Part shown: one piece after another, positions 18,814 through 26,897 of the stretch
Layout of the letters: each line of letters starts with the position of its first letter
Numbering within the stretch: position 1 is the first letter of the stretch
Origin: Pseudophaeobacter arcticus DSM 23566
Lineage (GTDB): Bacteria > Pseudomonadota > Alphaproteobacteria > Rhodobacterales > Rhodobacteraceae
Length of the DNA stretch: 64,000 nt
Direction of reading: 5' to 3'
Assembly: GCF_000473205.1 (NCBI RefSeq)
Contig: NZ_KI421507.1
Coordinates: 1,523,934-1,587,933 of the forward strand
The notes under the pieces: model-generated
The model's database searches: none
What the model was told of the DNA's origin: nothing
Seen by the model: the letters and a program-made list of their open reading frames with translations, nothing else
Translations under genes and position numbers: made by a program

Positions 18814-19778
18814 AGCGGGGTATCTCCTGAAACATAGGTGGCGGCGGTCTGCAGGGCAGTCTCCAGCGCCAAGTGTCGGTCTGCGCCACGCGCTTCGGCG
18901 GCGATATGCGCCGCCATGAAGGTATCACCGGCGCCGGTGACACGGGCAACGGTCACCTGCGGCGGGTGTTTGGTTATCACGGTCTGTGAACCGTCTATGG
19001 TATGGGGCTCACCGGTGGCGGCATCACTGGCAGAGGCGTCACTGGCAGAGGCATCCCCATCGGTGACCAGAACCCGCGCCGCGCCATGAGCGATCAACGC
19101 CTGTGCCGCCTCGGCGCTATTGGTAAAGCTGGCCTGGCACAGCAGCCCGGCCTCTTCGAGGTTCACATAAAGCGTGCCACGGGTGGCGGTCAAAAACGGA
19201 CGCAGCCGCTCTGCCTTGCCGGGAGAGGCCGGAGCCACATGCAGCTTGGCCTGGGCAAAGGCCGGGTCGGTGGCAATTTCGGCCAGCAAGGCCTGAGTGA
19301 GATTGCCGTCCAACGCAATGGCGCCCTGATAGGGGGCCTGGGGCGAACCCAGCGTGCCATCCAGCAGCGGGCGCAGGATCTTATCCCCGGCGGCCTCCAG
19401 GGAGTGGGCATCTGCGATGGCGGCAATCAAGCCATTGCCCCCCTCAACCGCCATGTAGCGATCTGTCGGCAAATCCCCGCAGCGGTACAGATGCTGAGTG
19501 CCGCAACCCAGACGGGCGCAGGCGGCAATCAACTCTTCGCCCTCGGGGTCGGTTCCTACCGCGCTCAGCAGATCGGGTTTGAGCCCAAAGCGCGCCAGTG
19601 TCATGGCAATATTCAAAGCAACACCGCCGGGCAGGCGGGTAATACGACCCGGCATATCAGAGCCGCGGCGCATATCCGTTGGGCAGCGGCCAATGATGTC
19701 CCATAGAACAGACCCGATGCAAAGCACCTGTAGAGCGGGAGCAGAAGCGGTGGCGGGCGTGGTGATATCCTGTGTCAT
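18810..19778 (-). CDS. psuK: PfkB-family kinase, probable pseudouridine kinase
   Basis: 322 residues from the ATG at 19776-19778 (MTQDITTPATA). PfkB signatures are the N-terminal RLPGGVALNIAMTLARFG and the C-terminal RVTGAGDTFMAAHI with the catalytic Asp. PfkB kinases phosphorylate nucleosides or sugars. The tight 4-base overlap with psuG points to pseudouridine as substrate, giving pseudouridine 5'-phosphate for PsuG. An insert near residue 255 repeats the words SASDASASDA, an Ala/Ser/Asp low-complexity loop. No pseudouridine transporter gene is next to the pair. Confidence 0.88.
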   Translation of the reverse strand: MTQDITTPATASAPALQVLCIGSVLWDIIGRCPTDMRRGSDMPGRITRLPGGVALNIAMTLARFGLKPDLLSAVGTDPEGEELIAACARLGCGTQHLYRCGDLPTDRYMAVEGGNGLIAAIADAHSLEAAGDKILRPLLDGTLGSPQAPYQGAIALDGNLTQALLAEIATDPAFAQAKLHVAPASPGKAERLRPFLTATRGTLYVNLEEAGLLCQASFTNSAEAAQALIAHGAARVLVTDGDASASDASASDAATGEPHTIDGSQTVITKHPPQVTVARVTGAGDTFMAAHIAAEARGADRHLALETALQTAATYVSGDTPL

Positions 19779-19852
19779 GGCAACTCTATTGCGCCTTTTT
19801 CCGCGCCCCGCAAGCGACAAGCGGAAAAAGCCGCGAGGTGATCACCCGGGCA

Positions 19853-20713
19853 CTAGGGAGTGGCAAAAACCAAGGAGGCCCAGAGCGTTTGCCAAACCGC
19901 TTTTGCGTCCTCTTGTGCGGGGGGCAGTGGTTGCGCAGCTGTCACGGGGCGCAGCACCACAGCGTTCAGCAGGTAGCGCCGCTGGGCCCGCACAGGAACC
20001 TGAACAATGCCGCTGTCATTGGTCTGCAACAGCTGGCGCTGAACACTGTCATCTGGTGCGCGTTCAAACAGCTCGACCTGGGCATGCACCCTGGGCGCCC
20101 CCTGATACAGCAGTTGTACCGGCATCATTGTCGGGCTGCCGTCACCAGGCAGCGTAAGGGTGTAGGGGTTTTGCAAAGCCACAAACTCGGTCTCCAGGCC
20201 AAAGGCCCGGTCTGCGCCGGCGCCATGGTCGACGGCGACCAGCAGTTTTGCGTGGCGGGTGTAGTATTCGCCAAAACCGGCCTCCGGCAGACCACGGGCC
20301 TGATGGCGGGCCAGAATGTCGTCAAATCCCTGGGCCTCGGCAAAAGCGGCAAATTTCTCCCAGCTCTTGTAGGTGATCAGATCGGGAGAGGTTTCGTGCA
20401 GGGCGATCAACAATCCGGGCGCCAGGTTGTTCAGCACCAGGGCGGGCATATCCCCCATCCGCCCCGTATAGGGTGTGACCTCGCCCCCCTGGACGATGTC
20501 AAACCGGCGGATGCGATGATCAAAATAGGGCAGGCGGGCGCCTTTGAACAATTGGCCGTTTCTGAGCCCCGCAGTGAGGGATTCGTCGGAATTCACTTGA
20601 TATTTCTCAGGCTCAATCCAAAACTCATGGGCAAGCGCCAGAGGCGTCGACGCCAGAAGGGCGGCAAGGCAGAGACCAGGCAGAAAAACAGAGCGGACCA
20701 CGGGTTTGAGCAT
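19853..20713 (-). CDS. DUF4198-type periplasmic protein (metal-uptake-like)
   Basis: 286 residues. The signal peptide (residues 1 to about 28) ends at LALAHEFWIEP, the usual start of DUF4198/NikM-like exported proteins, which keep a His right after cleavage. Later marks are LNNLAPGLLIALHETSP, YYTRHAKLLVAVD and a C-terminal carboxypeptidase-regulatory-like beta domain (VQLLYQGAPRVHAQVELFE, NDSGIVQVPV). Relatives sit near nickel or cobalt transport genes. The 5' end overlaps by 8 bases the start of the divergent HupE-like gene, supporting a joint role, perhaps in metal entry. Confidence 0.75.
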   Translation of the reverse strand: MLKPVVRSVFLPGLCLAALLASTPLALAHEFWIEPEKYQVNSDESLTAGLRNGQLFKGARLPYFDHRIRRFDIVQGGEVTPYTGRMGDMPALVLNNLAPGLLIALHETSPDLITYKSWEKFAAFAEAQGFDDILARHQARGLPEAGFGEYYTRHAKLLVAVDHGAGADRAFGLETEFVALQNPYTLTLPGDGSPTMMPVQLLYQGAPRVHAQVELFERAPDDSVQRQLLQTNDSGIVQVPVRAQRRYLLNAVVLRPVTAAQPLPPAQEDAKAVWQTLWASLVFATP

Positions 20714-21854
20714 TTTCAGAACTTTTCACTTGGGTGGCTTCAGGGTGGGTATCCTCTCGCTTCTGTCAAGCCTTATGCTCTGCCTGCCGATGTCGGGGGG
20801 GGCACATGAGATCACGCCGACGATCGCAGACTTTGACGTTTCTGACGGCCAGCTCAGGCTGCTGTTGCGGCTGAACATCGAAGCCTTTGTTGCCGGAATT
20901 GATCTGGATGATCGCAGCGACACCAATAGCAGCGAGAGATCCGCCGACTATGATTTGCTGCGCAACATGTCCGAGGACGAATTGGAGCCCATGGTGCGGC
21001 TGTTTGTCGAGGACTGGCTGCCCACGGTGCAAGTCGAAGCTGGCGATCCGGTGCTTTTGCAGCTGCAGAAGATCACCATCCCGCAGGTGGGAGATGCCAG
21101 CCTGCCGCGCAGCTCGGTACTGGAACTTTCGGGGAGCCTGCCGGGATCTGCGCTTTATCTGAACGTTACCTGGCCAGAGCGCTCCGGGGCGGTGGTCCTG
21201 CGGCAGAATGCTGTGCCAGAGCCCTATACCGGTTATCTTCTGGGCGGGGTGCGCTCTCCTGCCATCAGTCTGAATGGCGGTGCAGTGCAAAGTGGCTGGG
21301 AGGTGTTTCAAAGCTACCTGCCAGTCGGGTTTGATCACATCCTGCCCAAGGGGTTGGATCATATCCTGTTTGTGCTGGGGCTGTTCTTCCTCAGCACCCG
21401 GTTGCGGCCGCTGCTGTGGCAGGTCACCACCTTTACCCTGGCGCATAGCATAACCCTGGCGCTGGGCGCTTTGGGCCTGGTCAGTGTAAATACTGCCCTT
21501 GTCGAGCCCCTGATTGCGGCCTCGATTGTATTTGTCGCGGTGGAGAATATCTTTTCCCGCCGTCTGCACCTTTGGCGTCCGGTGGTGGTGTTTGCCTTTG
21601 GGCTGTTGCATGGGCTTGGCTTTGCCACGGTACTGGGAGAGTTTGGCCTGCCGCAAAATCAGGTCGTACCGGCGCTGCTTGGCTTTAACGTCGGGGTGGA
21701 ACTGGGACAGTTGGCCGTGATCGCCCTGGCCTATGGCACGCTGGGCTATTGGTTTGGCACCCATCCCAAATACCGCGGGCGGGTGGCCATCCCGGCCTCT
21801 GTGACCATTGCGCTGATTGGCAGCTATTGGTTTTATGAACGTGTGTTCCTGTAA
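20706..21854 (+). CDS. HupE/UreJ-family membrane protein with periplasmic N-terminal domain
   Basis: 382 residues. A signal-like N-terminus ends near GGAHEITPTIADF. Then come a periplasmic domain of about 170 residues and a C-terminal HupE/UreJ membrane domain of six or so helices. Marks: FDHILPKGLDHILFVLGL (His-rich motif before TM1), TTFTLAHSITLALGALG, GLLHGLGFATVLGEFG and GFNVGVELGQL. HupE/UreJ proteins are nickel permeases, and this longer subfamily is less well known. The TTG at 20706 gives a normal positively charged signal start. A GTG at 20745 is the alternative. It overlaps the divergent DUF4198 gene by 8 bases. Confidence 0.8.
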   Translation: MSIFRTFHLGGFRVGILSLLSSLMLCLPMSGGAHEITPTIADFDVSDGQLRLLLRLNIEAFVAGIDLDDRSDTNSSERSADYDLLRNMSEDELEPMVRLFVEDWLPTVQVEAGDPVLLQLQKITIPQVGDASLPRSSVLELSGSLPGSALYLNVTWPERSGAVVLRQNAVPEPYTGYLLGGVRSPAISLNGGAVQSGWEVFQSYLPVGFDHILPKGLDHILFVLGLFFLSTRLRPLLWQVTTFTLAHSITLALGALGLVSVNTALVEPLIAASIVFVAVENIFSRRLHLWRPVVVFAFGLLHGLGFATVLGEFGLPQNQVVPALLGFNVGVELGQLAVIALAYGTLGYWFGTHPKYRGRVAIPASVTIALIGSYWFYERVFL

Positions 21855-21904
21855 AGCCTGACCTGCTTTGACCAACTGGCTATGACCAACTTGCCTTGAC
21901 CAAA

Positions 21905-21934
21905 AGAAAAGGCGCAGGAGTTGCCTCCTACGCC
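21905..21934 (-). terminator. Terminator of the ThiE-like gene
   Basis: GGCGCAGGAG (21911-21920) pairs with CTCCTACGCC (21925-21934) with one mismatch. On the minus strand it is followed by TTTTCTTTT, so it serves the minus-strand gene ending at 21991. Confidence 0.7.
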
Positions 21935-21990
21935 CTGTCGTCCGGTGCCGAACTGGTGTCAAAACTGACGTGCCCGGTCGCCCGGTGGGT

Positions 21991-22623
21991 CTAGCGCATA
22001 GCCGCCATAAAGCGGCTGAGGGTGGCAACGGGATCTTCGGTGTTCCAGATCTCCTCACCCAGGCCAAAGAAATCGGTAAAGGGTGACACCGTGCGGATCA
22101 GATCTTCGGTCAGCCCACCCTCGGCCACCACAGGCACCTCGATCATCTGCGACCACCACTGAAACAGCTCTGTTTCGGCCACGGCGCCATCGCCCAGCCC
22201 AGAGGTGCCAACAGGACCAAAGCTCACGTAATCCGCTCCGGCTTCCCCGGCGCTGATCCCGTCATGACGCGAGGCGCCGCAGAAACTGCCGACAATGGCA
22301 TCCGGCCCCAGCGCCTTGCGGGCGGTGCGCACGGACTTGGAGGCATCGTTCAGATGCACACCATCCAGCCCCAGGCGCTCTGCCAGGATTTGGTGGTCGC
22401 TGATCACAATGGCAACGTCGCGGGCATGGCACACCTCGCGCAGGGCATCGCCCGCACGGCTCAGCGTGTCTTCGTCCCGGCTGGCCATATTCAGCCGCAG
22501 GCAGGAAATCTCGGCGCTGTCCAAGACACGGCCCAGAATATCAGGGTAGCGACCCAGCTCAAAACTCGGGGGGGAGATCAGGTAGATCTGCGGGGCTTCG
22601 GTGGCTTCTGAGGCGTTATCCAT
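21991..22623 (-). CDS. ThiE-like protein (diverged thiamine-phosphate-synthase family)
   Basis: 210 residues from the ATG at 22621-22623, with AGGAG upstream. The upstream in-frame extension of 42 codons lacks support. The TIM-barrel pattern of thiamine phosphate synthase is visible: DVAIVISDHQILAERLGLDG, then GVHLNDASKSVRTARKALG, GEAGADYVSFGPVG and VPVVAEGGLTEDLI. The usual GPVFPTxTK step reads FGPVGTSGLGD here, and no TPP riboswitch motif is seen upstream. It may be a paralogue with a changed role rather than the main ThiE. It is divergent from trmJ. Confidence 0.7.
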   Translation of the reverse strand: MDNASEATEAPQIYLISPPSFELGRYPDILGRVLDSAEISCLRLNMASRDEDTLSRAGDALREVCHARDVAIVISDHQILAERLGLDGVHLNDASKSVRTARKALGPDAIVGSFCGASRHDGISAGEAGADYVSFGPVGTSGLGDGAVAETELFQWWSQMIEVPVVAEGGLTEDLIRTVSPFTDFFGLGEEIWNTEDPVATLSRFMAAMR

Positions 22624-22808
22624 GCAGGTCACTCCTGTTGATCTTGAAGCACGGGTTTTAGCGGTTTTGTAGCCGAGTGCAAGGTTTTGGCGGGCCAGGG
22701 ACAGGAATTCCACCATTGCACTCCGGTTGGTGGGCCGCAGCCCTGTCATATGGGTTGCTCATTGGCGATGTGACGACTACAGCAAGGCGGTCTTAAGCGG
22801 AGAGAAGA

Positions 22809-23591
22809 ATGCCCAGCCATATGCCACAACCTGCCTTTGTCCTGGTGCGCCCGCAGATGGGGGAAAACATCGGTGCGGCGGCCCGTGCCATGTGGAACTT
22901 TGGGCTTGACCGGATGCATATTGTGGCGCCGCGCGATGGCTGGCCCAACCCCAAGTCCGTGGCCATGGCCTCGGGCGCTGGGCGGCTGCTGGATGAGGCG
23001 GTCCTGTCTGATGATCTGCCCTCCGCCCTGGAAGACTGCTCCTTTGTTTTTGCCACCACGGCGCGCCCGCGCGAGCTGGTCAAACCGGTCTACAGCCCCG
23101 AAGCGGCGATGAAACTGGCAGCGCAAAAGATCAAAGCCGGCGAAAAGGTCGCGGTGCTGTTTGGTCCTGAACGCGCTGGGCTGGAAAACGATGATATTTC
23201 CCGCGCCAATGCAATTATTTCGGTCCCGGTGAACCCGGATTTTGCCTCGTTGAACCTGGGCCAATGTGTGTTGTTGACGGCCTATGAATGGCAGCGCCAA
23301 ACCCAAGAGATCGCGGATGAGGTCATTGAACTGGGTAAAACCGATTGGGCAACGGGGCGCGATGTTGAGGCCCTGGTCAGCCACTATGAGGACCGTCTGG
23401 ACGAAGCTGGCTTTTTCTTTCCAGTGACCAAGGCGGCGGGCATGAAGGTGGTGTTTCGCAATATGTTCAGCCGCATGCCTTTGACACGCGCCGATGTGCA
23501 GATGTTGCATGGAATCATGCGGCAGATGGTACGTTGGCGACACAAAGACGATCCAGCCCAGGACGCGCCGGGCAACGCACCAGAAAAATGA
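22809..23591 (+). CDS. trmJ: tRNA (cytidine/uridine-2'-O-)-methyltransferase TrmJ
   Basis: 260 residues of the SPOUT superfamily, starting at an ATG with GGAG 6 bases upstream. Marks: FVLVRPQMGENIGAAARAM with the RNA-binding Asn-Ile-Gly, IVAPRDGWPN, VAVLFGPERAGLENDDI (motif 2) and VNPDFASLNLGQCVLLTAYEW (motif 3, trefoil knot). The enzyme methylates the ribose at position 32 of the anticodon loop. The C-terminal helical tail is present and length is normal. It is followed by ctaA on the same strand after 85 bases. Confidence 0.93.
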   Translation: MPSHMPQPAFVLVRPQMGENIGAAARAMWNFGLDRMHIVAPRDGWPNPKSVAMASGAGRLLDEAVLSDDLPSALEDCSFVFATTARPRELVKPVYSPEAAMKLAAQKIKAGEKVAVLFGPERAGLENDDISRANAIISVPVNPDFASLNLGQCVLLTAYEWQRQTQEIADEVIELGKTDWATGRDVEALVSHYEDRLDEAGFFFPVTKAAGMKVVFRNMFSRMPLTRADVQMLHGIMRQMVRWRHKDDPAQDAPGNAPEK

Positions 23592-23676
23592 CATCTCGGG
23601 GCTGCAAAGGCCGCGCATGCTCTGGACCTTCGCTGCAAGCCTGCCTAGCTTGGCCCCAGTTCTAAAAGAGGCAAGC

Positions 23677-24825
23677 ATGAGCAAGCGCAGCATTTTTGAA
23701 GAGGTCGCGGGCGACAAACCCGACGCCGCCCCAGCAGTCACTCCGGGCATGATAGATCGCGGCCGTCGCGGCGCGCGCGGCGCCATTCGGGCCTGGTTGA
23801 TGGTGCTGTTTGCCCTGGTGGTCGCGATGATTGTGGTGGGCGGGCTGACTCGGCTTACAGATTCAGGCCTGTCGATCACCGAATGGCGTCCGGTGACCGG
23901 GGCTGTGCCGCCCCTGACAGAGCTGGACTGGCAGGCCGAGTTCGACAGATACAAACAGATTGACCAGTGGCGCATCGCCAACCAATGGATGGAGCTGGCG
24001 GATTTCAAGGCGATCTATTGGTGGGAATGGGGCCATCGTCAGCTTGGCCGCGTCATGGGGCTGATCTGGGCCCTTGGCTTTCTGGGCTTTCTGGTCACCA
24101 GAAAAATCCCCACTGGCTGGACCATACGGCTTGCGCTGCCGGGGCTGCTGGGCGGTGTACAGGGCGCTATTGGCTGGTGGATGGTGTCCTCGGGCGTGAC
24201 CCAGGGCGAGGGCATGACCTCGGTGGCCTCCTATCGGCTTGCCACGCACCTGGGGCTGGCCTTTGTCATTCTGGGCGTCATCGCCTGGTCTATCCTGCAG
24301 CTGGGACGCAGTGAACGCGATCTGATGCAGGCGCGCCGCGCCAAAGAGGCAAAGATCTTTGGCCTCTCCACCGGCTTGCTTCATTTTGCCTTTCTGCAAA
24401 TCCTACTGGGCGCCTTGGTGGCGGGGATTGATGCTGGGCGATCCTATACCGATTGGCCATTGATGGGCGGGCAGGTGATCCCACCAAACCCGCTGATGTT
24501 TGAGCCAATTTGGCGGAACTTCTTTGAAAACCCTGGACTTGTTCAGTTTATTCACCGGGTCAGTGGTTATCTTTTGTTTGCCTTTGCCGTTGTTGTCTGG
24601 CTCAAAGGGCGCGCTTCGGCGCATCCGCATACCCGCAGCGCCTTTTCCTTGAGTTTTGCAATTTTGTGCCTGCAGATCCTTTTGGGTGTGATCACCGTGA
24701 TCTACGGCGCGCCCTGGCAGGCCGCGATCCTGCACCAGCTCGTGGCCGTCGCCCTTTGGGTCGCAATCCTGCGGGCCCGGTTTCTGGCGGGCTATCCCAT
24801 TTCAACTTCGATCAAGGACCATTGA
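23677..24825 (+). CDS. ctaA: Heme A synthase (COX15/CtaA)
   Basis: 382 residues from the ATG at 23677, which follows AAAGAGG. A longer frame starting inside trmJ is not supported. It oxidises the C8 methyl of heme O to a formyl group, giving heme A for cytochrome c oxidase. It has eight transmembrane helices with conserved His residues: TRLTDSGLSITEWRPVTGA, WEWGHRQLGRVMGLIWALG, RLATHLGLAF, GRSYTDWPLMGG, QFIHRVSGYLLF and LHQLVAVALWV. The length fits the alphaproteobacterial type 2 enzymes. An M32 carboxypeptidase gene begins 3 bases after its stop, so both are in one transcript. Confidence 0.95.
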   Translation: MSKRSIFEEVAGDKPDAAPAVTPGMIDRGRRGARGAIRAWLMVLFALVVAMIVVGGLTRLTDSGLSITEWRPVTGAVPPLTELDWQAEFDRYKQIDQWRIANQWMELADFKAIYWWEWGHRQLGRVMGLIWALGFLGFLVTRKIPTGWTIRLALPGLLGGVQGAIGWWMVSSGVTQGEGMTSVASYRLATHLGLAFVILGVIAWSILQLGRSERDLMQARRAKEAKIFGLSTGLLHFAFLQILLGALVAGIDAGRSYTDWPLMGGQVIPPNPLMFEPIWRNFFENPGLVQFIHRVSGYLLFAFAVVVWLKGRASAHPHTRSAFSLSFAILCLQILLGVITVIYGAPWQAAILHQLVAVALWVAILRARFLAGYPISTSIKDH

Positions 24826-24828
24826 ACC

Positions 24829-26298
24829 ATGAGCATTTTTGACACTTTGATGGCCTATGAGCGCGATACGCAGGCGCTTGGGCAGATCGCCGGACGGCTG
24901 GGCTGGGATCAGGAAACCATGATGCCGCGCGGCGCAGGCCCGCAGCGCGGTGAAGAAATGGCCGCGATCGAGGCGGTTCTGCATGCGCGCCGCTCCTCTC
25001 CACAAGTGGCAGAGTGGCTGGCAGCGGCGGAGGTGCCGGATGCGGTGGGCGCGGCGCAACTGCGCGAGATCAAGCGCAGCTACGAGCGCAGCGTCAAGGT
25101 CCCCGCCGATCTGGCGCGCCGTATTGCCCGTGTCACCTCTGAAGCACAGGGCAAATGGGCTGCTGCCCGCGCAGATGAAGATGTCGCAGCCTTTCTGCCG
25201 GTGCTGGAAGAGGTTGTGGCCCTGAAGCGCGAGGAGGGTCAGGCCCTGGCGGCGGGCGGTGACGTCTATGACGCCATGATCGAAGACTATGAGCACGGCA
25301 CCAGCGCCGCAGAAATTGCTGCGATCTTTGACACCATGCGTCCCGGGCTGGTGGACCTGCGGGCGCGGGTGCTGGACAAGCCAGCCCCACAGGCGCTGCA
25401 GGGCAGCTTTCCCGAAGGCGCGCAGATGAAGCTGACCCGCAAACTGGCCAAGGCCTTTGGTTATGACATGAGCCACGGTCGGGTCGACAAGGCGGTGCAT
25501 CCCTTCAGCTCGGGCAGTGGGCTGGATGTGCGTATCACCACCCGCACCAGCGAAGAGGATCCCTTTAATTGCTTCTACTCTACCATTCACGAGGTCGGCC
25601 ATGCCGCCTATGAACAGGGGATCAGCCGTGACTATCTGCTGACGCCACTGGGGCGGGGGGTGTCGATGGGCGTGCATGAAAGCCAAAGCCGGATTTATGA
25701 AAACCAGATCGGACGTGGTGCCGCCTTTACCAGCTGGCTTTATGGTGAGATGCGCGACAGCTTTGGTGATTTTGGCATCTCGGATGCGGATGCATTCTAC
25801 AAGGCGGTGAACAGGGTTCACAAAGGCTATATCCGCACCGAAGCCGACGAGCTGCAATACAATCTGCATATCATGCTGCGTTTTGATCTGGAGCGGGCCC
25901 TGATGGCTGGTGATCTGGAGGTTGGCGATCTGGAAGCCGCCTGGAATGATCGCTTTGAGGCGGATTTTGGCTATGGCGTCGACAAGCCGTCAAACGGCTG
26001 TTTGCAGGATGTGCACTGGTCCGTTGGTCTGTTCGGGTATTTCCCGACCTATTCCCTGGGCAATGTCTATGCGGGCTGCCTGAACAAAAAAATGCGGGCG
26101 GATCTACCAAAGCTGGATGCGGAACTGGCAACCGGCAATACGGCGTCTGCAACCAACTGGCTGCGTCAAAACCTGCAACAGCACGGCGGATTGCGTAGCC
26201 CACAAGAGACGATCACCCTGGCCGCTGGCACCACTCCCAGCCCGGCACCCCTGATGCAGTATCTGGAGGAAAAATTCACCGGTCTCTACGATCTGTAA
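24829..26298 (+). CDS. Metal-dependent carboxypeptidase of family M32 (Taq type)
   Basis: 489 residues, full length. The zinc motif is HEVGH (His254, Glu255, His258) in STIHEVGHAAYEQG. The family motifs HPFSSG, VSMGVHESQSR (third ligand Glu), and the end motif DVHWSVGLFGYFPTYSLGN are present. M32 enzymes remove C-terminal residues from short peptides in the cytoplasm. The gene lies 3 bases after ctaA and ends in a strong terminator. Confidence 0.95.
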   Translation: MSIFDTLMAYERDTQALGQIAGRLGWDQETMMPRGAGPQRGEEMAAIEAVLHARRSSPQVAEWLAAAEVPDAVGAAQLREIKRSYERSVKVPADLARRIARVTSEAQGKWAAARADEDVAAFLPVLEEVVALKREEGQALAAGGDVYDAMIEDYEHGTSAAEIAAIFDTMRPGLVDLRARVLDKPAPQALQGSFPEGAQMKLTRKLAKAFGYDMSHGRVDKAVHPFSSGSGLDVRITTRTSEEDPFNCFYSTIHEVGHAAYEQGISRDYLLTPLGRGVSMGVHESQSRIYENQIGRGAAFTSWLYGEMRDSFGDFGISDADAFYKAVNRVHKGYIRTEADELQYNLHIMLRFDLERALMAGDLEVGDLEAAWNDRFEADFGYGVDKPSNGCLQDVHWSVGLFGYFPTYSLGNVYAGCLNKKMRADLPKLDAELATGNTASATNWLRQNLQQHGGLRSPQETITLAAGTTPSPAPLMQYLEEKFTGLYDL

Positions 26299-26321
26299 CT
26301 GTGGATGTCTCTGCAAGACAT

Positions 26322-26350
26322 AAGGCCAGGCAATTGCCTGGCCTTTTCTG
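26322..26350 (+). terminator. Terminator after the M32 carboxypeptidase gene
   Basis: A perfect palindromic stem AAGGCCAGGCAA with TTGCCTGGCCTT (26322-26345), followed by TTTTC. It is convergent with the small gene ending at 26381. Confidence 0.8.
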
Positions 26351-26380
26351 GTTTGGAGAATGGACTGGTTTGGGACTGGC

Positions 26381-26731
26381 CTAGACCAGGGCCATGCGCT
26401 CGGCCCGCTCGGGATCCGGGAAGGGGCGGAACAGGCCAAATTCTGCATGTGCAATCAAGGCATTTACGTTGCGATAGAGGCGGGCAACCTCTTCGTCGTC
26501 TTCCCCCAGAACCCGAAAGGCTTCATCCAGCTGGGCCAGGTTCTCGAATTCGATCTCCAGCAGGAAATCCCGGCAATTGTCGCTGGCAAGGTTCAGCTTG
26601 CGTCGCAGCAACCGGTGCCCCTTCACAACCCCGCGCTGTTTCAGATAGTCCATCCATTGATCAACCGCCCCGGCAAAGGCCAGAGCTTTGGCTTCGTTGT
26701 GGATGTCGATGGAGCAGTGATAAAGGTTCAT
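26381..26731 (-). CDS. Small conserved protein of Rhodobacterales (DUF6614-like)
   Basis: 116 residues with no signal or membrane segment. It begins MNLYHCSIDIHNEAKALAF and continues with a helix (DQWMDYLKQRG), a basic strand (GHRLLRRKLNLAS) and an acidic strand (FLLEIEFENLAQLDEAF). This looks like a dimeric alpha/beta-barrel (ferredoxin-like) fold. I associate the pattern with DUF6614 from memory. Function unknown. It stands alone, convergent with the M32 gene and divergent from the DUF4034-like gene. Confidence 0.65.
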   Translation of the reverse strand: MNLYHCSIDIHNEAKALAFAGAVDQWMDYLKQRGVVKGHRLLRRKLNLASDNCRDFLLEIEFENLAQLDEAFRVLGEDDEEVARLYRNVNALIAHAEFGLFRPFPDPERAERMALV

Positions 26732-26836
26732 GAGCAGATCCTGGCGAGTACTGTGGGGCTTTTGATCTCCTTGCTATGAGAAAAAACCTTCGCTTTCGTT
26801 AAAACCCAGCCATTCACATCCAGATGCCATAATTTT

Positions 26837-26855
26837 GCTCTCCTTTAGGGAGAGC
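26837..26855. repeat. Short hairpin in the divergent intergenic region
   Basis: GCTCTCC (26837-26843) with GGAGAGC (26849-26855), 5-base loop. It lies about 45 bases before the start of the DUF4034-like gene, so it may be in its leader. No known regulatory motif is recognised. Confidence 0.4.
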
Positions 26856-26897
26856 TTACCCGCATGATGTGCAGCCATTTTGAGAGAGATATTTGGA

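Noticed and set aside
22624..22808. TPP riboswitch before the ThiE-like gene
   Set aside because: The conserved CTGAGA word of the THI box is not found on the minus strand of this gap.
23494..23676. N-terminal extension of heme A synthase starting inside trmJ
   Set aside because: The extra 61 residues do not resemble CtaA. The ATG at 23677 has a ribosome site and fits the family length.
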